From the NCBI GenBank assembly GCA_963851025.1, contig CAWKOA010000018.1, positions 3,121 through 67,120 of the forward strand: a stretch of 64,000 nucleotides of DNA, read 5' to 3'. The first letter of the stretch is position 1; each line of letters opens with the position of its first letter. Of this stretch, positions 45,511-53,937 are shown one piece after another. Under the pieces are notes generated by a model. The model had not been told where the DNA came from and did no database searches. It was given only the letters and a program-made list of their open reading frames with translations. Source of the stretch: RYN-230 sp963851025 (lineage in GTDB: Bacteria; Actinomycetota; Actinomycetes; Streptosporangiales; Streptosporangiaceae). Position numbers and translations under genes: made by a program.

Positions 45511-46824
45511 ATGCTGCGGATGGACTTTGTCCCGTTGCGGGACTCGCGGGAGTTCCGGCTGCTGTTCGCGAGCCGCAGCATCACCCTCTTCGGCACCAAC
45601 GCGGGCGAGGTCGCCCTGCTGGTGCAGGCCAAGCAGCTGACCGGGTCGGCGGTCGCCGTGGGCCTGCTGGGCATCGCCGAGCTCGTCCCGATCGTGGTGT
45701 TCGGTCTCTACGGGGGCCTGCTGGCCGACCGGTTCGACCGGGGCCGGATGCTCCGGTGGTGCGAGGCCGGGCTGGGCGCGCTGGCCGGGGCGCTGGTGCT
45801 GAACGCCAGCCTGCCGCATCCGGCGGTGTGGCCGCTCTACGCGCTGGCCGCGGGGATGAGCGCGCTCGCCGCCTTGCAGCGGCCCTCGTTCGACGCGGCC
45901 GTCCCCAGGACCGTGGCCCGGGAGCGGCTGAGCGGCGCCTCGGCGCTGCTGTCGATGAGCTCGAACGCCGGCCAGATCATCGGGGCCGCGCTGGGTGGCG
46001 CCATCGCCGCGGGACCTGGCCCGCAGTTCGTCTACCTGCTGGACGCCGTGACGTTCGCGGTCTCGTTCGGGCTGCTCTGCCTCCTGCGCCCGCTGGCGCC
46101 CCCGGCCGCCGGCGAGCACACGCCAGCACCGGGGCTGCGCAGCGTGGCCTCCGGGCTGCACTACGCCCGCCACCGCCCGGACCTGATCGGCTCCTACCTG
46201 GCCGACCTGGCCGCGATGACGTTCGCGTACCCGAACGCCCTGTTCCCGTTCATGGCGTCCGCCCTGCACGCCACGTGGGCCGTGGGCCTGATGTTCTCCG
46301 CGCCTGCCGTCGGCGCGCTGGCCGCCTCCGCGCTGAGCGGCTGGACCGCGCGGATCCACCGGCTCGGCCGGGCCATCGCCGCCTCCGCCGCCTGCTGGGG
46401 GGTGGCGATCATCGCGTTCGGGCTGGCCCCGGACATTGGCGTGGCGCTGGGCTGCCTGCTGGCGGCGGGGGCCGCGGACATGATGAGCGGGATCTTCCGC
46501 GACGTGCTGTGGAACCAGAGCATCCCGGACGCGATGCGGGGCCGGATGGCGGGGGTGGAGCTGCTCAGCTACGGCGTGGGGCCGTCCGCCGGCCAGCTGC
46601 GGGCCGGCGGTGTCGCCGCGCTGGCCGGCACCCGGTTCTCCCTGTGGTCCGGCGGGCTGGCCTGCGTGGCGGCGGTCGGCGTGGTCTGCCTCGCGCTGCC
46701 CGGCTTCAGGGGCTACGACGCACGCCGGGCCGTCAGCCCAGCTCCGGGCGGGCCGGCTCCGAGCGGGCCGGCTTCCGGCGGGCCAGCTCCTAGAGGGCCA
46801 GCTCCTGCAGCGCCGCCTCGATAG
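45511..46824 (+). CDS. MFS efflux transporter (EntS-like, MFS_3)
   Basis: A 437-residue protein with about ten to twelve membrane segments, GGLLADRFDRGRML (the loop 2-3 motif) and SGIFRDVLWNQSIPDAMRGR (typical of EntS-like exporters). The C-terminus runs into a 15-nt tandem repeat encoding Pro/Ala/Gly units and overlaps the end of the convergent reductase by 35 bp. Probably exports a drug or siderophore under control of the preceding MarR protein. Confidence 0.88.
   Translation: MLRMDFVPLRDSREFRLLFASRSITLFGTNAGEVALLVQAKQLTGSAVAVGLLGIAELVPIVVFGLYGGLLADRFDRGRMLRWCEAGLGALAGALVLNASLPHPAVWPLYALAAGMSALAALQRPSFDAAVPRTVARERLSGASALLSMSSNAGQIIGAALGGAIAAGPGPQFVYLLDAVTFAVSFGLLCLLRPLAPPAAGEHTPAPGLRSVASGLHYARHRPDLIGSYLADLAAMTFAYPNALFPFMASALHATWAVGLMFSAPAVGALAASALSGWTARIHRLGRAIAASAACWGVAIIAFGLAPDIGVALGCLLAAGAADMMSGIFRDVLWNQSIPDAMRGRMAGVELLSYGVGPSAGQLRAGGVAALAGTRFSLWSGGLACVAAVGVVCLALPGFRGYDARRAVSPAPGGPAPSGPASGGPAPRGPAPAAPPR
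46741..46815. repeat. Five 15-nt tandem repeats at a convergent gene end
   Basis: Units begin at 46741, 46756, 46771, 46786 and 46801 (consensus GCTCCGGGCGGGCCG, increasingly diverged). They encode the MFS C-terminal Pro/Ala/Gly tail on one strand and carry the reductase stop codon on the other, in unit four. Confidence 0.85.
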
Positions 46825-48154
46825 TCCGGTGGAAGGTCGGGTAGGCGTAGATCATCTCGCGCAGCCGCCGGACCGGCACCCGGGCGTGCACGGCCAGGGT
46901 GAGCATGCTCAGCACCTCGCCCCCGGCAGGCCCGGCCGAGCTGGCCCCGACCAGGATGCCCGGCCCGGCGTCGGCGACCAGCTTGATGAACCCTTCGTTG
47001 CCCGCCTTGTGGATCCAGCCCCGGGTGGACTTGGGCACCGGGTAACAGCTGGCCCGCACGTCGAGGCCGCGGTCCCGGGCCTGGGCCTCGCTCAGGCCGA
47101 CCGACCCGATCTCCGGGTCGGTGAAGGTCACCCGGGGCACCGCGTGGTACTCGGCGGGGGAGACCTCCTCGCCGAGGATGTCGTGCACGGCGATGTTCGC
47201 CTGGTACATCGACATGTGGGTGAACGCGCCGTGGCCGGTGATGTCGCCGATGGCCCACACCCCGGGTGCGACCCGCAGGCGGCCGTCCACCGGGATGGCC
47301 CGGGCGCTCTCGTCCACGCCCAGCACGGCTGCGCCGATCCCCGGCAGGTCGGTCCGCCGCCCGGTCGCCACGAGCAGCGCGTCCCCGGTGATCTCGGTGC
47401 CGTCCGACAGGGCCAGGGTGAAGGACGTCCCGTCGTGACGGACGGCCCGGGCCGTGGTGCCGGTGCGGACCTCGATGCCCTCGCGGCCGAAGACGCCGGC
47501 CAGCAGGGCCCCCGCCTCGGGTTCCTCCGGCGGCAGCAGCCGGCCGGCCCCCTCGATCACGGTGACCCGGGCGCCGAACCGGGCAAAAACCTGGGAAAGT
47601 TCTGCGCCGACCGCCCCGCCGCCCAGCACCAGCAGCGAGGCCGGGACCGCGGTGGCCTCGATCGCCTCCCGGTTGGTCCAGTACGGGGTCCCGGCCAGGC
47701 CGTCGATGGGCGGGACGGACGGCTGCGTCCCGGTGTTGATGATGATGGCCCGCCGGGCCCGGAGCACGTCGCCGCCCACCGTGACCTCGCCCGGCGCGGT
47801 GATCGTGCCGTGGCCGCGGAACAGGGTGCCGCCCTGGCCGGTGAACCGGTCGACCGCGACCTTGTCGTCCCAGCTGTCGGTGGCCTCTTCCCTGATCCGG
47901 GCGGCCACCGGGGCCCAGTCGGGGTGGACCTGGGAGCTTCCGGCGAGCCCCGGGATCCGGCGTCCCTCGGCCAGCAGGCCGGCGGCGCGGATCATCATCT
48001 TGGACGGGACGCAGCCCCAGTAGGGGCACTCGCCGCCGACCAGCCGGGCCTCCACGCCGGCCACCGACAGGCCGGCCGAGGCGAGCCGCTCGGCGGCGTC
48101 CTCGCCCCCCGGGCCCATGCCCAGAACGACGACATCCACCTCGTGCACGGTCAC
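46790..48154 (-). CDS. FAD/NAD(P) disulfide oxidoreductase (dihydrolipoamide/mercuric reductase-like)
   Basis: A 454-residue flavoprotein: FAD motif VVVLGMGPGGEDAAERLASA, redox disulfide GGECPYWGCVPSKMM, NAD motif LLVLGGGAVGAELSQVFARF, second FAD motif VWAIGDITGHGAFTH and dimer interface AYPTFHRTIEAAL. The CPYWGC active site differs from the C-x4-C sequence of true lipoamide dehydrogenases (CLNxGC), so the substrate is probably another disulfide or quinone. Divergent from egtA across 121 bp. GTG at 48154; a second GTG two codons later is possible. Confidence 0.85.
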   Translation of the reverse strand: MTVHEVDVVVLGMGPGGEDAAERLASAGLSVAGVEARLVGGECPYWGCVPSKMMIRAAGLLAEGRRIPGLAGSSQVHPDWAPVAARIREEATDSWDDKVAVDRFTGQGGTLFRGHGTITAPGEVTVGGDVLRARRAIIINTGTQPSVPPIDGLAGTPYWTNREAIEATAVPASLLVLGGGAVGAELSQVFARFGARVTVIEGAGRLLPPEEPEAGALLAGVFGREGIEVRTGTTARAVRHDGTSFTLALSDGTEITGDALLVATGRRTDLPGIGAAVLGVDESARAIPVDGRLRVAPGVWAIGDITGHGAFTHMSMYQANIAVHDILGEEVSPAEYHAVPRVTFTDPEIGSVGLSEAQARDRGLDVRASCYPVPKSTRGWIHKAGNEGFIKLVADAGPGILVGASSAGPAGGEVLSMLTLAVHARVPVRRLREMIYAYPTFHRTIEAALQELAL

Positions 48155-48275
48155 GCCGCTTCCCCCCAGGGGTGCATCGGTCCGGGGTCTCAGGGTATGA
48201 CAGGGTGGAATTGCAGCGACGGAGACCACGTTTCCTACTACGTGCCTGGCGCAACCGACACGGACGGGGTAATCG

Positions 48276-49637
48276 ATGACCTCTGAGCGCGGCGATGACG
48301 CCCGCTCGTCTGGCCCACCGCTGACCGAACGGACGGCGGAGGAGCAGGCGCACGGGATCGCTTTCAAGACCGGCCCGCCCGGACAGGTCGGGGTCGAGCT
48401 GGAATGGCTGGTGTGTGACGGCCGGGACCCGGCTCTCCCCGTTGACCAGCGGCGAGTGGCCGCAGCCCTCGCCCGCCTGGACAAGCCCGGGGCGCTCCCT
48501 GGCCGGGGCCGGCTGACGACCGAGCCCGGCGGCCAGGTCGAGCTGAGCTCCGCGCCCGCGTCCGGCCTGGGCGGCTGCGTGGCCGCGGCCCGCAGCGACC
48601 TCACGGCCCTGCGCCAGGCCATCGCCCCTGCGGGGCTCAGCCTCGCGGGCCATGGCCTCGATCCCCTCAGACCCCCGCGCCGCGTGCTGGACCTGCCGCG
48701 CTACGCGGCCATGGAAGAATTCTTCGACCGCAGCGGCCCCTGGGGCCGGGTCATGATGTGCAGCACCGCCTCCGTCCAGGTGTGCGTGGACGCCGGCCAG
48801 GAGCAGGGCGGCCCCTCCGGATTCCGGTGGCGCTGGCACCTGCTGCACGGGCTGGGCCCGGTGCTGGTGGCGTCGTTCGCCAACTCCCCGTTCCAGGACG
48901 GCCGGGTGTCCGGCTGGAAGTCGACCCGCCAGGCCGTGTGGTCCCGGCTCGATCCCAGCCGCACCCGGGCCCCGGAGGAGGTGGAACCAGGCGCGTCGGA
49001 CCGCGGCGCAGCCTGGCCGGAAGACACCGATCCCCGGGACGCCTGGGTGAGCTACGTGCTCGACGCCCAGGTCATGCTGCTGCGCGATCCCGGCTCCCGC
49101 CGGTGGACCGCGCCATCCGGGCTCACGTTCCGCGACTGGGTGCGCGGCGCGATCGGGCCCCCGCCCACCGCCGACGACCTCACCTATCACATGTCCACCC
49201 TGTTCCCGCCGGTCCGGCCGCGCGGGCATCTGGAACTGCGGGTGATCGACGCCCAGCCAGGCGACGGCTGGATCGTGCCGACCGCGGTGGTGTCCGCCCT
49301 GCTCGACGACCCGGTCGCGGCGCAGGCCGCGATGTCCGCGGTGGAGCCGCTGCAGAAGGAGGGCCGCCCCGGCGAGCTGCTGCTGCGCGCGGCCCGCCTC
49401 GGCCAGGACGACCCGGCGCTGGCCACGGCCAGCCGGGAATGCTTCGCCGCGGCCGACTCGGCGCTCGGCCGGCTCGGCGCCCCGGCCCCGATCCGGGACG
49501 CGGTCGCCAGATTCGCCGACCGCTACGTGCTGCGCGGCCGGTGCCCCGCGGACGACCGGCTCGACGAGGCCCGCGCCGCGGTCAGCTTTCCCCGTGACCC
49601 CCGTGACCCTGACGCATGCCTGGAGGAATCCTCATGA
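48276..49637 (+). CDS. egtA: Glutamate-cysteine ligase EgtA
   Basis: A 453-residue GCS2-like ligase making gamma-glutamylcysteine for ergothioneine. Seen: GQVGVELEWLVCDG, LTTEPGGQVELSSAPASGL, RVMMCSTASVQVCVDAG, ANSPFQDGRVSGWKSTRQAVW and PRGHLELRVIDAQP. First gene of egtABCD; the stop overlaps the egtB ATG (ATGA). A CACGT-8 nt-ACGTG dyad (48227–48244) lies about 30 bp upstream. Confidence 0.92.
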   Translation: MTSERGDDARSSGPPLTERTAEEQAHGIAFKTGPPGQVGVELEWLVCDGRDPALPVDQRRVAAALARLDKPGALPGRGRLTTEPGGQVELSSAPASGLGGCVAAARSDLTALRQAIAPAGLSLAGHGLDPLRPPRRVLDLPRYAAMEEFFDRSGPWGRVMMCSTASVQVCVDAGQEQGGPSGFRWRWHLLHGLGPVLVASFANSPFQDGRVSGWKSTRQAVWSRLDPSRTRAPEEVEPGASDRGAAWPEDTDPRDAWVSYVLDAQVMLLRDPGSRRWTAPSGLTFRDWVRGAIGPPPTADDLTYHMSTLFPPVRPRGHLELRVIDAQPGDGWIVPTAVVSALLDDPVAAQAAMSAVEPLQKEGRPGELLLRAARLGQDDPALATASRECFAAADSALGRLGAPAPIRDAVARFADRYVLRGRCPADDRLDEARAAVSFPRDPRDPDACLEESS

Positions 49638-51037
49638 CACCCACGCCTGCCGCCCCCGCCCCGCGTCCGCGGGCTGACGGCGGAGCGGACGAGCTACGGG
49701 AAGTGATCGCCGGGAACCTGCTCACCGCCCGGGAGCGGACCCGGCTGCTCACGGAGTCGGTGGACGACACCGACCTGGTCCGCCAGCACTCGCCGCTGAT
49801 GTCGCCGCTGGTCTGGGACCTGGCGCACATCGCCAACCAGGAAGAGCTGTGGCTGCTGCGCAACGTGGGCGGCCGGGAGCCGATGCACCCCGAGATCGAC
49901 CCGCTCTACGACGCGTTCGAGCACCCGCGGGCCGCGCGGCCCACGCTGCCGCTGCTGCCCCCCGGCGAGGCCCGGGCGTACGCCCGCGAGGTCCGTGGCC
50001 GGGTCATGGACCTGCTGGAGTCGGCCAAGTTCGCCGGGGCCCCGCTGCTCACTGACGGGTTCGCGTACGGCATGGTGGCCCAGCACGAGCAGCAGCACGA
50101 CGAGACCATGCTGATCACCCACCAGCTGCGCCAGGGCGCGGCCGCGCTCAGCGCGGCGCCGCCCGGCCCGCCGCCCGCTGATGTCCTGCGCCTGGCGCCC
50201 GAGGTGCTGGTCGCCGGCGGCCCGTTCACCCTGGGCACCTCGACCGAGCCCTGGGCCCTGGACAACGAGCGGCCCGCGCACCAGATCACGGTGCCGTCCT
50301 TCTACCTCGACACCACCCCGGTCAGCAACGCGGCCTACCAGCAGTTCATCGCCGACGGCGGGTACGACGAGCCGCGCTGGTGGACCCCGGAAGGCTGGGC
50401 CCACCGGCAGCGGGCCGGGCTGGCCGCGCCGGAGTACTGGCGCCGCGACGGGTCGGCCTGGATCCGCGAGCGGTTCGGGGTCACCGAGCCGGTCCCGCCC
50501 GCCGAGCCGGTGATGCACGTGTGCTGGTACGAGGCGGACGCCTACGCCCGCTGGGCCGGGCGCAGGCTCCCGACCGAGGCGGAATGGGAGAAGGCGGCCC
50601 GGTTCGACCCGGCCAGCGGGCGGTCCCGGCGCTTCCCGTGGGGTGACGAGGACCCGTCCGCCGACCGGGCCAACCTCGGCCAGCAGTACCTCCAGCCCGC
50701 CCCGGCCGGCAGCTACCCCGGGGGGGCCGCCCCGTGCGGCGCGCGGCAGCTTATCGGGGACGTGTGGGAGTGGACCAGCAGCGACTTCCTGCCCTACCCG
50801 GGCTTCCGGGCCTGGCCGTACCGGGAGTACTCCGAGGTCTTCTTCGGCCCCGAGTACAAGGTGCTGCGCGGCGGCTCGTTCGCGGTGGGGCCGGTGGCCT
50901 GCCGGAGCACGTTCCGGAACTGGGACTACCCGATCCGGCGGCAGATCTTCTCCGGTTTCCGCACCGCCCGGGACGCCGCGCCCGCGGTGGCGCCCGGCCC
51001 GGATGGCCAGCCGGGTGGCCAGCTGGACGGGGAGTGA
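49634..51037 (+). CDS. egtB: Hercynine oxygenase EgtB
   Basis: A 467-residue non-haem iron enzyme that joins hercynine and gamma-glutamylcysteine through a sulfoxide. A DinB-like N-terminal half supplies iron-binding histidines (LVWDLAHIANQEELW, AQHEQQHDET), and a formylglycine-generating-enzyme-like half carries RLPTEAEWEKAARFDP, DVWEWTSSDF and VLRGGSFA. The ATG at 49634 has GGAGGA upstream; the ATG at 49616 lies inside egtA and is less likely. A disordered Pro/Gly tail ends the protein. Confidence 0.94.
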   Translation: MTPTPAAPAPRPRADGGADELREVIAGNLLTARERTRLLTESVDDTDLVRQHSPLMSPLVWDLAHIANQEELWLLRNVGGREPMHPEIDPLYDAFEHPRAARPTLPLLPPGEARAYAREVRGRVMDLLESAKFAGAPLLTDGFAYGMVAQHEQQHDETMLITHQLRQGAAALSAAPPGPPPADVLRLAPEVLVAGGPFTLGTSTEPWALDNERPAHQITVPSFYLDTTPVSNAAYQQFIADGGYDEPRWWTPEGWAHRQRAGLAAPEYWRRDGSAWIRERFGVTEPVPPAEPVMHVCWYEADAYARWAGRRLPTEAEWEKAARFDPASGRSRRFPWGDEDPSADRANLGQQYLQPAPAGSYPGGAAPCGARQLIGDVWEWTSSDFLPYPGFRAWPYREYSEVFFGPEYKVLRGGSFAVGPVACRSTFRNWDYPIRRQIFSGFRTARDAAPAVAPGPDGQPGGQLDGE

Positions 51038-51046
51038 CGCCCGCGG

Positions 51047-51797
51047 ATGTGCCGCCATCTGGCCTACCTGGGACCACCGGCCACCCTGCAGTCGGTGCTC
51101 ACCGATCCGCCGTACGGGCTGCTCCGCCAGTCCTGGGCGCCCCGCCAGCAGAGACACGGGACGGTCAACGCGGACGGGTTCGGCGTCGGCTGGTACGCCG
51201 ACGGTGACCCGGTGCCCGCCCGCTACCGGCGCGCGGTGCCGATGTGGGGTGACGCGTCGTTCGCCGACCTGGCCCGGGTGACCAGGAGCGGGGCGCTGCT
51301 CGCCGCGGTGCGCTCGGCCACGGACGGCACCGCCCAGGGCGAGTCCGCCGCCGCGCCGTACGCCGCCGGGCCGTGGCTGTTCAGCCACAACGGCAGGCTC
51401 GACGGCTGGCCCGGCGCGACCGCCGGGCTGGCCGCCACCCTGCCCGCCGCGGACCTGCTCGCCCTCGAGGCGCGCACCGACTCGGCGCTGGCCTGGGCGC
51501 TCGTGCACCGGCGGCTGCGGGACGGGGAGGATCCGGCCGACGCGCTGGCCGGGACGGTCGCCGACCTCGACGCGGCCGGGATCACCGGCCGGTTCAACTT
51601 CCTGCTGACCGACGGGAAGACGATCGCCGCGACGGCCGCGGGGGACACGCTGTGCTACCGCTGCCGGCCCGGCCAGGTCGTGGTGGCCTCCGAACCCTCT
51701 GATGACGAGCCGGGCTGGCAGAGCCGTGCCGGACCGCACGGTGCTGACCGCGCGGCCCGGGGCGGTCGACGCCGGGCCGCTCAAGCCCCCCGGCTGA
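51047..51797 (+). CDS. egtC: Gamma-glutamyl-hercynylcysteine sulfoxide hydrolase EgtC, frame broken near the end
   Basis: A class II glutamine-amidotransferase-fold hydrolase with the nucleophile Cys at position 2 (MCRHLAYLG), NADGFGVGWY and LFSHNGRLDGWPG. It removes the glutamyl group of the EgtB product. After DDEPGWQS one surplus C near 51725 shifts the frame; the repaired end is VPDRTVLTARPGAVDAGPL...PPG with TGA at 51795–51797, the normal family C-terminus. 9 bp after egtB. Confidence 0.9.
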
Positions 51798-51874
51798 CCC
51801 CCGCACGCGCCACGCCCGCACAGCCAGCCATCGACGGAACTGGCCCAGGACGGACCAGGGAAGGGACGCGGATC

Positions 51875-52848
51875 ATGAACCAGCTGCATATCGAGAGGTG
51901 CCTGCCGGACGGCTTCCTGGCCGCCGCGCTGCGCGCGGACGCGCAGGCGGGGCTGACCGCGGTGCCGAAGACCCTGCCCGCCCAAGTGGTTCTATGACGA
52001 GCGGGGCAGCGAGCTGTTCGAGAAGATCACCCTGCTGCCGGAGTACTACCCGACCCGGGCCGAGCGGTCCATCCTGGCCGCCGCCGCCCCCGCGATCGCG
52101 GCGGCGACCGGGGCCAGCGCCCTGGTCGAGCTGGGTTCCGGCTCATCGGAGAAGACCCGGCTGCTGCTCGACGCGCTGCGTGAGGCCGGCTCGCTGCGCA
52201 GCTACGTGCCGGTGGACGTGAGCGAGAGCGCCCTGATCGGCGCCGCGCACCGGGTCCTGGCCAGCTACCCGGGGCTGACCGTGGACGCGGTGGTCTCGGA
52301 CTTCGAGGCCCGGCTGGGCCTCCCCGCGCCCGACGGGCCCCGCCTGGTCGCCTTCCTGGGCAGCACCATCGGCAACCTGCTCCCCCCGGAGCGGGCCGCG
52401 TTCCTGGCCCGGCTGCGCGCGGGCCTGCGCGACGGCGACGCCCTGCTGCTCGGCACCGACCTGGTCAAGGACCCGGCGGTGCTGCTGGCCGCCTACGACG
52501 ACGCCGCCGGGGTGACCGCCGCGTTCAACAAGAACGTGCTGGCCGTGCTCAACGCCGAGCTGGGCGCGGACTTCGACCCCGACGCGTTCGACCACATGGC
52601 CGTGTGGGATCCGCAGGCCGAGTGGATCGAGATGCGGCTGCGTTCCGCGGAGGAGCAGGTCGTGCGGCTGCCCGGGATCGGGCTGACCGTGCGGGTTCGC
52701 CGCGGGGGAGCAGCTGCGGACCGAGGTGTCGGCCAAGTTCCGGCAGGCCGGCGTCGCGGCCGAGCTGGCCGCCGCGGGGTTCACGATGCGGTCCTGGTGG
52801 ACCGACGAGCAGGGCCGGTTCGCGCTGTCCCTGTCGGTGCCGGCCTGA
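51875..52848 (+). CDS. egtD: L-histidine N-alpha-methyltransferase EgtD, frame broken twice
   Basis: A SAM-dependent methyltransferase of about 323 residues that trimethylates histidine to hercynine. Seen after repair: PKWFYDERGSELFEKIT, LPEYYPTRAERSIL, LVELGSGSSEKTRLLLDAL (SAM motif), FLGSTIGNLLPPE and GTDLVKDPAVLLAAYDD, FNKNVLAVLNAELGADF. Breaks: a surplus C near 51985 and a surplus G near 52705; the final piece reads QLRTEVSAKFRQAG to SLSVPA. ATG at 51875. Last gene of the operon; no egtE follows. Confidence 0.92.
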
Positions 52849-53097
52849 CCGTCCGGCCCGGCTAACCGGTCCGCCGCCCCGCCCCGGCGCCCCACCCTGC
52901 CGTACCATCTCCGGCATCCCCCGGGGAAATACCACTAATGCGCAGTTGGGGAAGATCACGTGGTCGGCGCCCTTCGCGGTATGGTTCACGCCAGGAACCT
53001 TGGCCCGCGCGGGGTATTCGGATTCGAGGCGGCAGGACATCACGATGGAGAAGTGGAATCCGGCGGCCCGCCGTGACCTTCGTGGCGGGAGCGGCTG

Positions 53098-53889
53098 ATG
53101 CCCACGGTCCCGCCCGCGGGCAGCGCGGACGTGTGGTGGCTCGACATCACCTCGGTCAGCGTGGGCCGCGCCGAGCTGGCCGAGCTCAGCCTGGAGGAGC
53201 ACAAGCGGGCCGCGGCCTTCGCGTTCCGGGCTGACCGGCGCCGCTACACCGCCGCGCACGTGATGCTGCGCCGGGTGCTGTCCGGGTACCTGGATTTCCC
53301 CCCGTCCAGCCTGATCTTCCACCGTGAGCCGTGCCCGCGGTGCGGGAAGCCGACCGGCCGGCCGGCCCTGGAGCTGCGCTACGGGGTCCACTTCTCCCTC
53401 GCGCACAGCGGGGACGCGGTGCTGGTCGCCGTGGCCAGCCAGCAGGTGGGCGTGGACGTGGAGCAGCAGCCGACCGGGTGCGTCTGCTCGATGTCCGCGG
53501 ACATGAACGCCGCCGACGCGGAGTGGGGCCGGTCGCTGAGCGAGGCCGGGCGGCACGATCTGGTCATCCGCTGGTGGGTGCGGTCCGAGGCGGTCCTCAA
53601 GTGCACGGGGGAGGGAATCGGCCACGAGGTCGGCGAGTTCCCGGTCCTCGGCCGGCCCGGCGCCCCGTCCGGCCTGGCCGGCCCGGGCGGCCCGGATCAG
53701 CTGGTGCCCGCCACCGCGGTGCACGACTGCTCGCTGATCTCGCTCCCGGCCCCCGCCGGCTACCAGGCCGCGCTCGCGCTGGCCGGCAGTACCCGGGCCA
53801 TCCGGCTCAACGTCCAGGCGCCCTGGGCGCCCCCCGCGCGCCAGGCCCGGTCTGTGCGCGATACGGATAGCCGTGCGCTGCGCGGGTAA
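53098..53889 (+). CDS. 4'-phosphopantetheinyl transferase, Sfp type
   Basis: A 263-residue transferase that moves phosphopantetheine from CoA to carrier proteins of polyketide, peptide or fatty-acid synthases. Motifs: RRRYTAAHVMLRRVL, EPCPRCGKPTGRPAL, VHFSLAHSGDAVLVAVA, GVDVEQQPTGC (Mg site, GxDxE) and IRWWVRSEAVLKCTGEGI (W..SEA..K). A 25-residue Arg/Ala tail looks poorly conserved. No synthase genes are in the window. The preceding 249 bp hold no supported gene. Confidence 0.88.
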   Translation: MPTVPPAGSADVWWLDITSVSVGRAELAELSLEEHKRAAAFAFRADRRRYTAAHVMLRRVLSGYLDFPPSSLIFHREPCPRCGKPTGRPALELRYGVHFSLAHSGDAVLVAVASQQVGVDVEQQPTGCVCSMSADMNAADAEWGRSLSEAGRHDLVIRWWVRSEAVLKCTGEGIGHEVGEFPVLGRPGAPSGLAGPGGPDQLVPATAVHDCSLISLPAPAGYQAALALAGSTRAIRLNVQAPWAPPARQARSVRDTDSRALRG

Positions 53890-53937
53890 CCTCGGAGGGG
53901 AGCGGCGCAGGCGGCGCAGAGGGCAGGGTGGGCAGAC

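Noticed and set aside
52849..53097. A small gene (for example MbtH-like) between egtD and the phosphopantetheinyl transferase
   Set aside because: None of the frames shows a recognisable motif or a good start with a ribosome site.
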